DNA of 64,000 nucleotides from Butyrivibrio fibrisolvens 16/4 (GCA_000209815.1 FP929036.1:1439824-1503823); one strand, 5' to 3'; positions 27,197 to 35,918 are shown, numbered from the stretch's first letter. Translations and numbers: made by a program. Notes: generated by a model not told the origin, from the sequence alone.

Positions 27197-29320
27197 ATGA
27201 AAGACAAAATTTTTGCAGTATTGCAGCGAGTTGGACGTTCATTCATGCTTCCAATCGCAATCCTTCCAGTAGCAGGTTTGCTTCTCGGAATCGGTGGTTC
27301 ATTCACAAACACAACAATGCTTGAGACATACCACCTCACATCAGTTTTAGGCCCAGGTACAGCAGGATATGCTATCCTTACTGTTATGAATGAGGCCGGT
27401 AACATTGTATTTGCTAACTTACCAATCATCTTTGCTATCGGTGTTGCAATCGGTATGGCAAAGAAGGAGAAGGAAGTAGCAGCATTAGCAGCAGCTATTG
27501 CTTTCTTTATCATGCACGCTTCAATCGGCGCTATGATCACAATCAACGGCGGAACAGAGGCTATGCTTGATGGTGCAACAACTTCAGTTTGCGGTATCAC
27601 TTCATTACAGATGGGTGTATTCGGTGGTATGATCGTAGGTCTTGGTGTTGCTTCACTTCACAATCGTTTCTACAAAATCCAGCTTCCACAGGTATTATCA
27701 TTCTTCGGTGGTACAAGATTCGTTCCTATCATCTCCGGTTTGGTATACACAGCAGTTGGTATTTTAATGTTCTTCGTATGGCCATTCGTACAGCAGGGCA
27801 TCTACGCAGTAGGTGGTGTTGTTCTTAACTCTGGCTACGCAGGAACATGGGTATATGGTCTTATGGAAAGACTTCTTATTCCATTTGGTCTTCACCATGT
27901 ATTCTACCTTCCATTCTGGCAGACAGCTCTCGGTGGTACACTTGAGGTTAATGGCCAGCTTATCGAAGGTGCACAGAACATCTTCTTTGCACAGCTTGGT
28001 GCACAGAACACAATTGATCACTTTGCAGTATCAGCTACAAGATTTATGTCTGGTAAGTTCCCATTCATGATTCTTGGTCTTCCAGGTGCAGCTCTTGCTA
28101 TGTACAGAACAGCACTTCCAGAGAAGAAGAAGGAAGTAGGAGGTCTTCTCCTTTCAGCAGCCCTTACTTCAATGCTTACAGGTATCACAGAGCCAATCGA
28201 GTTCACATTCTTATTCGTAGCTCCAGCTCTTTACGGTATCCACTGCGTATTCGCAGGTGCAGCTTACATGTTAATGCATATGTTAGGCGTAGGTGTAGGT
28301 ATGACATTCTCAGGTGGTATCATCGACTTAATCCTCTTTGGTATCCTTCCTGGAAACGCTAAGACAAGCTGGGTATGGATTCCAGTTGTAGGTCTTGGTT
28401 ACTTTGTAGTTTACTACTTCCTTTTCAGCTTCCTTATCAAGAAGTTCGACCTTAAGACACCAGGTCGTGACGCTGATGAAGAGGTTAAGCTTTACAGACG
28501 TTCTGATTACAACGCAAAGAAGGAGTCAATGGGTGATGACACTTCTGAGAGAATTACAAATGGTCTTGGTGGTAAGGCAAACATCTCTGATGTAGACTGC
28601 TGCGCTACAAGACTTCGTGTTACAGTTCACAAGTCTGAGCTTGTAAACGATGCTATGCTTAAGGCAACAGGTGCTTCAGGTGTAGTTCACAAGGGTAACG
28701 GTGTTCAGGTAATTTACGGACCACACGTTACAGTTATCAAGTCAAACCTTGAAGATTATCTTGAAACAGCTCCTAATGTAGAATACAATGGAGCAAATGA
28801 TGCTGTAGCTGAAGAGGCAAAGGCAGAAAACACAGCTGAGCCAGCAGGCAAGGTTGTTAAGACAGTTATTCTTGGTAGCCCAATCACTGGTTCTGCAGCT
28901 GATTTAGCTGAGACTCCAGATGATGTTTTCGCTCAGAAGATGATGGGTGATGGTGCAGTTGTTACTCCTAAGGATGGCAAGGTAGTTGCACCAGCAGATG
29001 GTACAGTTGTATTTGTATTTGACACAAAGCATGCTATCGGATTCAAGACAGATGATGATGTTGCAATGCTTCTTCACTTTGGTATTGATACAGTTAAGCT
29101 TAAGGGCGAAGGTTTCACAGTTCATGTAACTAACGGCCAGAAGGTAAAGAAGGGTGATGTTCTTATGGAGGCAGACTTAGATTTCATTTCTAAGAATGCA
29201 CCTTCTATTGCTACACCAGTTCTTTGCACAGAGCTTAAGAACAACCAGAAGGTTCGTCGTATCGCTAACGGCGACATTAATGCAGGTGATGATTTACTTG
29301 CAGTAGATTTTTACGAGTAA
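27197..29320 (+). CDS. ptsG: PTS glucose-type transporter, fused EIIC-EIIB-EIIA
   Basis: This 707-residue protein imports and phosphorylates a hexose. The EIIC membrane domain fills about residues 1-415 ('ILPVAGLLLGIGGSF', 'GITEPIEF'). EIIB (about 440-530) has the phosphorylated Cys in 'DVDCCATRLRV' near 467-468. EIIA (about 570-700) has the phosphorylated His in 'MLLHFGIDTV' near 626. I chose ATG 27197, which follows 'TAGGAGAT'; the longer frame from 27161 starts inside the leader. Sugar specificity (glucose or N-acetylglucosamine) cannot be fixed from sequence. Cre-like and antitermination elements upstream indicate sugar-dependent control. Confidence 0.9.
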   Translation: MKDKIFAVLQRVGRSFMLPIAILPVAGLLLGIGGSFTNTTMLETYHLTSVLGPGTAGYAILTVMNEAGNIVFANLPIIFAIGVAIGMAKKEKEVAALAAAIAFFIMHASIGAMITINGGTEAMLDGATTSVCGITSLQMGVFGGMIVGLGVASLHNRFYKIQLPQVLSFFGGTRFVPIISGLVYTAVGILMFFVWPFVQQGIYAVGGVVLNSGYAGTWVYGLMERLLIPFGLHHVFYLPFWQTALGGTLEVNGQLIEGAQNIFFAQLGAQNTIDHFAVSATRFMSGKFPFMILGLPGAALAMYRTALPEKKKEVGGLLLSAALTSMLTGITEPIEFTFLFVAPALYGIHCVFAGAAYMLMHMLGVGVGMTFSGGIIDLILFGILPGNAKTSWVWIPVVGLGYFVVYYFLFSFLIKKFDLKTPGRDADEEVKLYRRSDYNAKKESMGDDTSERITNGLGGKANISDVDCCATRLRVTVHKSELVNDAMLKATGASGVVHKGNGVQVIYGPHVTVIKSNLEDYLETAPNVEYNGANDAVAEEAKAENTAEPAGKVVKTVILGSPITGSAADLAETPDDVFAQKMMGDGAVVTPKDGKVVAPADGTVVFVFDTKHAIGFKTDDDVAMLLHFGIDTVKLKGEGFTVHVTNGQKVKKGDVLMEADLDFISKNAPSIATPVLCTELKNNQKVRRIANGDINAGDDLLAVDFYE

Positions 29321-29338
29321 TCAATTAGAGGAGAAAAA

Positions 29339-30171
29339 ATGTACAGAGTCGAGAAGGTTCTTAATCATAATGCGCTAATAGGAATCTTGGAAAACACAAC
29401 ACAGGAGTATCTTATTCTCGGCAAGGGGATTGGCTTTGGCATGCACATTAGCGAGTCTTTTGAGGCTACTGATGAACACAAGGTTTATTCTCTAAAAGAG
29501 TCTACAGATAGAGGCGATAAAAAGAATTAGCAACCAGCATCGACCCTGTATACCTCGAAATTGCTAATGAGATTTTAGATGGAGCAGAGAAAGCATTTAA
29601 GACTATCGATCGAGATGTTATGCTTCCTTTGGCAGACCATATCGAATTTGCAGTTAAAAGAAGTAAGAATAATGAGCAGCTTAAAAACCCCCTGACTGAT
29701 GACATTAGAGTACTTTTTCATTCCGAGTTTAAAGTAGCAGAAGCAGCAAGGGAGATTTTATCAGATCGTCTTGGTGTAAACCTTACAGACGACGAGATTG
29801 GATATATTGCACTTCATGTGCATTCATCTATCATGGACCAGGCTGTAAATCAGGCTATGCAAATGGCCGAGGCAGTCAGAGAATGCGTCAGCATGGTAGA
29901 GAAGGAAACGGGAAAGAAAATAGATACAATGTCACTGTCATATAACAGGCTGCTTAATCATATTCGCTATATGATTGCCCGTACATTAAGAGGCGAGGTA
30001 ATTAAGCTTGATATGAACGATTATATCAACGCCTCTGCCGCAAATTCATTTCAGATGGCTACAAAGATATGCAAGGAGCTTGGAAAGAGCCTTGGTAAGG
30101 AAATCCATGATGCGGAAATTGGATATCTTGCTATGCATATCGAAAGAGTATGCTTAGATGAAATGGACTAG
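29339..30171 (+). CDS. BglG-family transcription antiterminator (LicT/GlcT type), apparent frameshift
   Basis: The N-terminal RNA-binding CAT domain ('VEKVLNHNALIGI') is followed by two PTS regulation domains. The PRD histidines are in 'DHIEFA', 'ALHVHS', 'LLNHIRYM' and 'AMHIERV'. Uninduced PTS phosphorylation would control dimer formation and RNA binding. The frame breaks at A5 29519-29523; one more A gives 277 residues, the normal length. It lies 18 nt after the PTS gene and is expected to act on the leader at 27026-27106. Confidence 0.87.
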
Positions 30172-30245
30172 TAATATTGTTTATATCCCTAAAAACAGTT
30201 CACATTTAAATAACCCCGATTTTATATAAATCGAAACTTTATCAG

Positions 30246-30276
30246 GTCAGCCTATAAATTTAGGCTGACTTTTTTA
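30246..30276 (+). terminator. Intrinsic terminator after the PTS/antiterminator operon
   Basis: GTCAGCCT pairs with AGGCTGAC around an 8-nt AT loop, followed by six T. The rest of 30172-30390 is AT-rich and must hold the promoter of the next gene, but no convincing box pair was found. Confidence 0.85.
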
Positions 30277-30390
30277 TTGAAATTTTTTACCGATAGTAGG
30301 GTATGTATATAGTAGAAGTTTTTGCATTTTTGTGATAATATATATGTTTGTTGTAGAGTAAAATAATTTGTCAAAAAGGAAGGTATTATC

Positions 30391-31536
30391 ATGACAAAGA
30401 TTGATATAATTTCAGGGTTCCTGGGTGCAGGAAAAACCACTTACATTAAAAAGATGCTTGAAGAAGCATATAAAGGTGAGAAGGTAGTTCTTATTGAGAA
30501 CGAGTTCGGCGAGGTTGGTATCGACGGCGGATTCTTAAAGGATGCTGGTATCACTATATCAGAAATGAATTCAGGATGTATTTGCTGTTCACTTGTCGGA
30601 GATTTCGATAAGAATCTTCACGAAGTACTTGAGAAGTTCAGCCCAGATCGTATCCTTATTGAGCCATCAGGTGTTGGTAAGCTTTCAGACGTTATGACAT
30701 CTGTTATCAAGCTTGAGGAGACAGCTGATGTTAAGCTTTGCGGTCTTGTTACTGTTGTAAATGCTCTTAAGGCATCAAAGCAGATGAAGGCTTTTGGCGA
30801 GTTCTTTAATAATCAGATTGAGTTCGCTACTACAATCGTACTTTCACGTTCACAGACAGCTACAGAGGATCAGCTTGAGTTCTGCGTTAAGCAGATTCAG
30901 AAGCTTAATCCAAAGGCTGCTATTATCACAACTCCTTGGGATGAAATCACAGGAGAGAAGCTTCTTTCAGTTATGGAAGGGCAGGATAATCTCGCAGCTG
31001 ACTTAAAGCATCTTGCAGAGGAAGTTCACGAGGAACACGAGCACGAGCATCATCACCACGATCATGATGAGCACGAGCATCATCACCACGATCACGATGA
31101 GCACGACCACGAACATCATCACCACGATCACGATGAGCATGATCACGAGCATCATCATCACGATCACGATGAGCATGACCATGAACATCATCACGAGCAT
31201 GGTGAGAACTGTACCTGCGGATGTCACGACCACGATCACGAACATCATCACCATCATGCAGATGAAGTATTTAATACTTGGGGCAAGGAGACACCTCATA
31301 AGTTTGAGAAGTCTACAATCGAAAAGGCTATGAAGGCTTTTGCTAATACTACAGATTACGGTACAATCATCCGTTCAAAGGGTATGGTTGAGTCTGTAGA
31401 GGGCGGCTGGATTTACTTTGACTTTGTTGATGGAGAGTACGAGCTTCGTACAGGTGAGCCTGATTACACAGGACGTTTAGTAGTTATCGGTGCTGATATT
31501 GATGAGCACAAGATAGAAGAGTTATTTGGTTTATAA
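30391..31536 (+). CDS. COG0523 (CobW/P47K) GTPase with large His-rich repeat
   Basis: This 381-residue protein is a G3E-family metal chaperone candidate. It has Walker A 'GFLGAGKTT', the metal motif CxCC in 'NSGCICCSL' near residue 70, and 'IEPSGVG'. Between the GTPase and the CobW C-terminal domain, residues about 212-292 are a run of His, Asp and Glu in near-repeats of 'HHHHDHDEHDHE', ending with 'CTCGC'. Such regions bind Zn, Ni or Co. The strong 'AAGGAAGG' site precedes ATG 30391. It probably forms an operon with the next gene. Metal specificity is unknown. Confidence 0.88.
   Translation: MTKIDIISGFLGAGKTTYIKKMLEEAYKGEKVVLIENEFGEVGIDGGFLKDAGITISEMNSGCICCSLVGDFDKNLHEVLEKFSPDRILIEPSGVGKLSDVMTSVIKLEETADVKLCGLVTVVNALKASKQMKAFGEFFNNQIEFATTIVLSRSQTATEDQLEFCVKQIQKLNPKAAIITTPWDEITGEKLLSVMEGQDNLAADLKHLAEEVHEEHEHEHHHHDHDEHEHHHHDHDEHDHEHHHHDHDEHDHEHHHHDHDEHDHEHHHEHGENCTCGCHDHDHEHHHHHADEVFNTWGKETPHKFEKSTIEKAMKAFANTTDYGTIIRSKGMVESVEGGWIYFDFVDGEYELRTGEPDYTGRLVVIGADIDEHKIEELFGL
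31027..31260 (+). repeat. Tandem repeat encoding the His-rich metal-binding segment
   Basis: About four to five imperfect tandem units of 30-39 nt (CATCATCACCACGATCACGA-type) fill this stretch of the COG0523 gene. Codon-level variation between units (CAT/CAC, GAT/GAC) shows that the amino-acid pattern has been kept. Copy number may vary between strains by slippage. Confidence 0.85.
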
Positions 31537-31545
31537 GAGGATATT

Positions 31546-32502
31546 ATGGCAAAAGATATACCAGTTTATGTCTTTACTGGATTTATGGATAGTGGAAAAA
31601 CTACTCTTATTCAGGAGACATTGTTTGAAAACGACTTCGCTGCAGGCGGAGAGGATAGAATCCTCATTCTTTCTTGTGAGGATGGAGATGTAGAATACGA
31701 CATCGAAAAGCTTAAGACTATCAATGCTAAGGTGGCTACAATTGATTCTGAAGAGGAATTTAATCTTGAGAATCTTACACGTATTACAAAGGAATACAAT
31801 CCAGATGTTGTTTTTCTTGAGTACAATGGCACCTGGGGTGTTGATAAGATTTATGATGAGCCACTTCCAGAGGGATGGGTTGTTGCTCAGGGTCTTGCTA
31901 CAGTAGACGCTACTACATTCGAGAATTACCTTAATAATATGCGCACTATGATGATGGAGCAGCTTTTTAAGGCAGAGGTAGTTATTTTTAATCGTTGTAC
32001 AGATGCTACCCCAAAGACAAAGTTCCGTGGACAGATTAAATCTATGAATCGTCCTGCTCAGATTGTATATGAGCGTGCAGATGGTACAATCGATGATTCT
32101 CCAGAGGAGCTTCCATTTGATATTAGTGCTGATGTAATTGAAATTACAGATGCTGATTATGCTCTTTGGTTTATGGATTGTATGGAAACACCAAAGAAGT
32201 ACGATGGAAAGACAGTTCACTTCTTAGGTCTTGTCTATAATCCTAATGACAAAAAGCTTCGTAGAGACGTGTTTGTTCCAGGACGTTTTGCCATGACTTG
32301 CTGTGTTGAGGATATTCAGTTCCTAGGAATGAAATGCAAATGGGACAAGGCAGCAGACCTTGGTCACAGAAGCTGGATTGATATTACAGCTACTATTAAG
32401 GTTGAGTTCGCTAAGGAATACAAGGGTAAGGGTCCGGTTCTCTACCCTGTATCTGTAGAACCTGCTGAAAAGCCTGAAGACGAGCTTGTATACTTTAGTT
32501 AA
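31546..32502 (+). CDS. CobW-like GTPase fused to a DUF1980/YcgQ-like domain
   Basis: The N-terminal ~190 residues form a G3E-type GTPase with Walker A 'GFMDSGKTTL' and 'VFLEYNGTWG'; the CxCC motif is absent ('LSCEDGD' in its place). The C-terminal ~110 residues ('VHFLGLVYNPND', 'VPGRFAMTCCVEDIQFLG', 'PVLYPVSVEP') resemble the cytosolic-facing C-terminal domain of the YcgQ/TIGR03943 family. It starts 9 nt after the other COG0523 gene. The fusion suggests a role in metal transfer linked to the YcgQ-YcgR membrane system. The C-terminal call is from pattern memory. Confidence 0.7.
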   Translation: MAKDIPVYVFTGFMDSGKTTLIQETLFENDFAAGGEDRILILSCEDGDVEYDIEKLKTINAKVATIDSEEEFNLENLTRITKEYNPDVVFLEYNGTWGVDKIYDEPLPEGWVVAQGLATVDATTFENYLNNMRTMMMEQLFKAEVVIFNRCTDATPKTKFRGQIKSMNRPAQIVYERADGTIDDSPEELPFDISADVIEITDADYALWFMDCMETPKKYDGKTVHFLGLVYNPNDKKLRRDVFVPGRFAMTCCVEDIQFLGMKCKWDKAADLGHRSWIDITATIKVEFAKEYKGKGPVLYPVSVEPAEKPEDELVYFS

Positions 32503-32510
32503 TATATAAT

Positions 32511-32607
32511 TTACGCCTCTAGTAGCTATCAAGCTCTTGGTGTTACTCAAGGAGCCAATCTCGCGACGGAGTAATGCCAAGGCTTGAGAGTGTGACTAGA
32601 GGCGTAA
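32511..32607 (+). ncRNA. Candidate structured 3'UTR RNA element, copy 1
   Basis: The element starts 9 nt after the stop of the CobW fusion gene. A 13-bp outer stem (TTACGCCTCTAGT / ACTAGAGGCGTAA) encloses a second stem TCAAGC-(U bulge)-CTTGG / CCAAG-GCTTGA. A 2x2 internal loop and a third stem TTACTC / GAGTAA follow. A 20-nt apical loop contains AATCTCGC. No long T tract follows, so it is not a classical terminator. A second copy is at 43667. I do not recognise the family. Confidence 0.6.
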
Positions 32608-32643
32608 TTTATGTCAAAAATACAATTTTGTTCACTTTAACAC

Positions 32644-32672
32644 TTTACAATACTACAGTGAACAGATATAAT
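32644..32672 (+). promoter_or_regulatory. Sigma-A promoter of nfnAB
   Basis: TTTACA (32644-32649), a 17-nt spacer and a perfect TATAAT (32667-32672) lie 35 nt before the nfnA start, with 'GGGAAGGAG' as ribosome site. Confidence 0.8.
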
Positions 32673-32707
32673 ACGTTAATACGTTAAAAAGGGAAGGAGT
32701 CTAATTT

Positions 32708-33598
32708 ATGTATCCAATCGTAAAGAAGGAAAAGCTTTCTGATAAGATTTTCCTTATGGTGGTTAAGGCACCACGAGTTGCTGCCGGTTGTTTACCAGGT
32801 CAGTTTATTATCGTTAAGATTGATGAGGAGGGCGAGAGAATTCCTCTTACTATCTGTGATTATGATAGAGCAGAAGGAACTATCACTATTGTATTCCAGA
32901 CTGTTGGTGCTTCTACAGAGCGTATGGCTCTTCTTAATGAGGGGGATGCTTTTGCAGATTTTGTAGGCCCATTAGGACAGCCATCAGAGCTTTGCCTTGA
33001 AGAAGATTTAGAAGAGACTAAAAAGAAGAACATTGTCTTCATTGCAGGTGGTGTAGGTACAGCTCCAGTATATCCACAGGTTAAGTGGCTCAAGGAACAC
33101 GGTGTTAAGACTACAGTTATTATTGGTGCACGTTCTAAAGACATTCTTTTCTATGAGGATGAGATGCGTGCAGTTGCTGATGAGCTTTATCTTGCAACAG
33201 ATGATGGAAGCTACGGTTTCCATGGAAACGGTTGTCAGCAGCTTCAGGCACTTGTAGATTCTGGCAAGAAATATGATCATTGCGTAGCAATTGGTCCTAT
33301 GATTATGATGAAATTCGTATGTCTCCTTACAAAGGAGCTTGGCATTCCTACAGTTGTATCTATGAACCCAATCATGGTTGATGGAACAGGTATGTGTGGC
33401 GCTTGCCGTCTTGTGGTTGGCGATGAGGTTAAATTTGCCTGTGTAGATGGTCCAGAGTTTGATGGACACCTTGTAGATTTTGATCAGGCTATGGCTAGAG
33501 CAAAGCAGTACAAGACAGAGGAAGGCAGAGCCCTTCTTAAGCAGCAGGAAGGTGACACACATCACGGCGGATGTGGACATTGTGGAGGTGACAAGTAA
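32708..33598 (+). CDS. nfnA: NfnA-type FAD/NAD-binding subunit (NADH-dependent ferredoxin:NADP oxidoreductase, small subunit)
   Basis: This 296-residue protein belongs to the sulfide dehydrogenase / dihydroorotate dehydrogenase PyrK-like family. It has an FAD-binding domain ('GQFIIVKIDEEGERIPLTI'), an NAD site ('FIAGGVGTAPVYPQ') and a [2Fe-2S] motif in 'DGTGMCGACRLVV' with a further Cys in 'KFACVDG'. Together with the next gene it forms an electron-bifurcating transhydrogenase that links NADH, NADPH and ferredoxin in anaerobes. Its C-terminus is His/Gly-rich ('THHGGCGHCGG'). The stop overlaps the nfnB start (TAATG). Confidence 0.87.
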   Translation: MYPIVKKEKLSDKIFLMVVKAPRVAAGCLPGQFIIVKIDEEGERIPLTICDYDRAEGTITIVFQTVGASTERMALLNEGDAFADFVGPLGQPSELCLEEDLEETKKKNIVFIAGGVGTAPVYPQVKWLKEHGVKTTVIIGARSKDILFYEDEMRAVADELYLATDDGSYGFHGNGCQQLQALVDSGKKYDHCVAIGPMIMMKFVCLLTKELGIPTVVSMNPIMVDGTGMCGACRLVVGDEVKFACVDGPEFDGHLVDFDQAMARAKQYKTEEGRALLKQQEGDTHHGGCGHCGGDK

Positions 33599-34983
33599 TG
33601 GGAGACGTATTAGTAAGAGTACCTATTTCAGAGCAGGATCCTAAGGTTCGTGCTACAAACTTCGAAGAGGTTTGTCTTGGATATACAGAGGAAGAAGCAG
33701 TAGAAGAGGCAGGACGTTGCCTTAACTGCAAGAAGCCTATGTGTGTAGGCGGATGTCCTGTATCTATTAATATTCCTGCATTTATTGAGCAGGTTAAGGA
33801 ACGCAACTTCGAGAGAGCTTATGAGATTATCTCTGAGTCTTCAGCTCTTCCTGCAGTTTGTGGCCGTGTTTGCCCACAGGAATCACAGTGCGAGGGCAAG
33901 TGTATCCGTGGAATTAAGGGAGAGGCTGTAGCAATCGGAAAGCTCGAGCGTTTCGTTGCTGACTGGGCTAGAGAAAATGGCATCAAGCCAAAGAACACAT
34001 CTACTCCAAATGGCCATAAGGTGGCAGTTATTGGTTCAGGCCCTTCAGGTCTTACAGCAGCTGGAGACCTTGCTAAGCTTGGTTACGATGTTACTGTATT
34101 TGAGGCTCTTCACGAGATGGGTGGTGTACTTGTTTATGGTATTCCAGAATTCCGTCTTCCAAAGGATAAGGTAGTAAAGGCTGAGGTTGAAAACGTAAAG
34201 GCTCTCGGCGTTAAGTTTGAAAAGAACGTAATCATCGGTCGTTCAATCACTATCGATGAGCTTATGGAAAAGGAAGGCTTTGAAGCTGTATTTATAGGTT
34301 CTGGCGCTGGACTTCCAATGTTTATGCATATTCCTGGTGAGCAGGCTAATGGTGTATTCTCAGCAAATGAGTATCTTACACGTAACAACCTTATGAAGGC
34401 ATTCAAGGAGGGTTATGATACTCCTATTGCTCGTGGCAAGAAGGTTGTAGTTGTTGGTGGTGGTAATGTTGCTATGGATGCTGCCCGTACAGCACTTCGT
34501 CTTGGAGCAGAGGTACATGTTGTATATCGTCGTTCTGAGGCAGAGCTTCCTGCAAGAGCAGAGGAAGTACATCACGCTAAGGAAGAGGGCGTTATCTTTG
34601 ATCTTCTCCAGAATCCAGTTGAAATCCTTGTTAATGAGGAAGGAAGTGTTCGTGGATGTAGAGTTATCAAGATGGAGCTTGGTGAGCCAGATGCTTCAGG
34701 TCGTCGTCGTCCAGTAGAGATTCCAGGAAGTGAATATGAGATTGAGTGTGATACAGTTATTATGTCACTTGGAACTTCTCCAAATCCACTTATCTCTAGC
34801 ACAACAGTTGGACTTGAAACAAATAAGAAGGGTTGCCTCATTGCTACAGAGCAGGGTGCAACTACAAAGGATGCAGTATTCGCAGGTGGTGATGCCGTAA
34901 CAGGTGCCGCTACAGTAATTCTTGCTATGGGTGCTGGTAAGACAGCAGCTGCAGCAATCGATGAATATTTTAAAACAAAATAA
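33598..34983 (+). CDS. nfnB: NfnB-type flavoprotein subunit (glutamate synthase small-chain family)
   Basis: This 461-residue protein has an N-terminal ferredoxin-like part with two [4Fe-4S] Cys sets ('GRCLNCKKPMCVGGCPV' and 'VCGRVCPQESQCEGKC'). Two dinucleotide folds follow ('AVIGSGPSGLTAAGDLA' for FAD and 'VVVVGGGNVAMDAARTA' for NADP). The family includes the GltD-like subunit of glutamate synthase; directly following NfnA, the bifurcating transhydrogenase is the better call. A terminator follows the stop. Confidence 0.87.
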   Translation: MGDVLVRVPISEQDPKVRATNFEEVCLGYTEEEAVEEAGRCLNCKKPMCVGGCPVSINIPAFIEQVKERNFERAYEIISESSALPAVCGRVCPQESQCEGKCIRGIKGEAVAIGKLERFVADWARENGIKPKNTSTPNGHKVAVIGSGPSGLTAAGDLAKLGYDVTVFEALHEMGGVLVYGIPEFRLPKDKVVKAEVENVKALGVKFEKNVIIGRSITIDELMEKEGFEAVFIGSGAGLPMFMHIPGEQANGVFSANEYLTRNNLMKAFKEGYDTPIARGKKVVVVGGGNVAMDAARTALRLGAEVHVVYRRSEAELPARAEEVHHAKEEGVIFDLLQNPVEILVNEEGSVRGCRVIKMELGEPDASGRRRPVEIPGSEYEIECDTVIMSLGTSPNPLISSTTVGLETNKKGCLIATEQGATTKDAVFAGGDAVTGAATVILAMGAGKTAAAAIDEYFKTK

Positions 34984-35022
34984 AAAAAGCACCTCAGTCC
35001 AATTAGGACGAGGTGCTTTTTT
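34983..35022. terminator. Bidirectional terminator between nfnB and the small convergent ORF
   Basis: AAAAAAGCACCTC pairs with GAGGTGCTTTTTT and an inner GTCC/GGAC hairpin closes the top. The A and T tracts at the two ends allow termination of both converging transcripts. Confidence 0.9.
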
Positions 35023-35029
35023 ATATTTG

Positions 35030-35158
35030 CTAATCGTACTGACCAAATGCGTACTTAAAGAATGAAACTGGTTCCTCACCTTCCATCTTCTTGTTTTTGC
35101 AGTACTTTTCATAATCTGAATAAATTGTGTACATCTGGAATGATACTTCTTCGAACAT
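35030..35158 (-). CDS. Small hypothetical protein, 42 residues
   Basis: A minus-strand ORF runs from ATG at 35158 to TAG at 35030, preceded by an ideal ribosome site (GGAGGAAATAAGA). The product (MFEEVSFQMYTIYS...) is rich in Tyr, Lys and Glu, soluble, and contains one Cys. The ideal start region and the shared terminator at its 3' end support a real gene. I do not recognise a family. Confidence 0.65.
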   Translation of the reverse strand: MFEEVSFQMYTIYSDYEKYCKNKKMEGEEPVSFFKYAFGQYD

Positions 35159-35278
35159 TCTTATTTCCTCCTAAAAACTCTCTTTTCTTAATAACCTTTG
35201 GTATGATAAACCCTTACATGTACTTTGTCAACAAAATAATTGTAAATATATTGTGAAAAATGGACAAACCCTTTTCTA

Positions 35279-35307
35279 TTGAGTTAGTTTCCTTTTGCTG
35301 ATACAAT
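35279..35307 (+). promoter_or_regulatory. Promoter of the galactoside operon with inverted half-sites
   Basis: TTGAGT (35279-35284), a 17-nt spacer and TACAAT (35302-35307) form a promoter. AGTTTCC at 35286-35292 and GGAAACT at 35317-35323 are inverted copies that flank the -10 box and could bind the TetR-family product. The wide spacing (24 nt) is unusual for one dimer. Confidence 0.55.
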
Positions 35308-35357
35308 AAGACTATAGGAAACTCGATATACAAATTACAGTTTTTGGGAGTGAAAAT

Positions 35358-35918
35358 ATGAATGAAAGAATATTAGAGGGTGCCTTAAACGTTTTCAAGG
35401 CAAAGGGACCAAAGTTCACTATGGACGATCTTGCTGCAGAAATGAAGATGAGCAAGAAGACAATCTACACAGTATTCAGTGATAAAAATGAACTTATGTG
35501 TGAGATGGTGGATTATGCATTTAATACTATCAAAGAAGAAGAGGATAAGGTTTATTACAATGATGGCCTTTCTACAGTAGAGAAGCTTCGTGGTATTCTT
35601 GTGGTTTTGCCTGAAAATAGCTATGGTTTCGATTACGCTGCGATGCAGCAAATGGCTGAAAAGTTCCCTATGGCTCACGAGAAGCTTAATAATCGTCTTG
35701 AAAGTGGTTGGGAGAAAACCTTTGATTTACTAAATAGGGGTATGGCCGAAGGAAAGATTAGAAAGATTAATCTTGAAATCTTTAAGCTAATGTACGGCTC
35801 CAGTGTGGAAAGACTCCTTATGGGTGATTTCCTTAAATCCTCAAATATGGATTATCCAAAAGCGTTAAATGAAGTAGTAGAAGTACTCATTGACGGAATA
35901 CTTATAAAGGAAGAATAA
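35358..35918 (+). CDS. TetR-family transcriptional regulator
   Basis: The 186-residue protein has an N-terminal helix-turn-helix ('FTMDDLAAEMKMSKKTIYTVF', about residues 17-38) and a divergent helical ligand domain. It is the first gene of the galactoside operon, with the GH2 gene starting at the base after its stop. It probably autoregulates the operon in response to a sugar or sugar derivative; TetR control of galactosides is less common than LacI or AraC control. Confidence 0.85.
   Translation: MNERILEGALNVFKAKGPKFTMDDLAAEMKMSKKTIYTVFSDKNELMCEMVDYAFNTIKEEEDKVYYNDGLSTVEKLRGILVVLPENSYGFDYAAMQQMAEKFPMAHEKLNNRLESGWEKTFDLLNRGMAEGKIRKINLEIFKLMYGSSVERLLMGDFLKSSNMDYPKALNEVVEVLIDGILIKEE

Noticed and set aside
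31027-31260. CRISPR-like array
   Set aside because: The repeats are contiguous and coding, with no unique spacers of even length and no cas genes nearby.
31003-31333. Alternative-frame ORFs rich in Met/Val or Ile/Thr across the His-repeat region
   Set aside because: They are frame shadows of the His-codon repeat (CAT/CAC) in the COG0523 gene.
32511-32607. Treating the structured repeat as a MITE or insertion-sequence end
   Set aside because: There are no target-site duplications or transposase, and the two copies differ in stem sequence while keeping the pairing, unlike mobile repeats.
33008-33580. Long minus-strand ORF opposite nfnA
   Set aside because: It has no ribosome site, an implausible composition and lies wholly within a clear gene.
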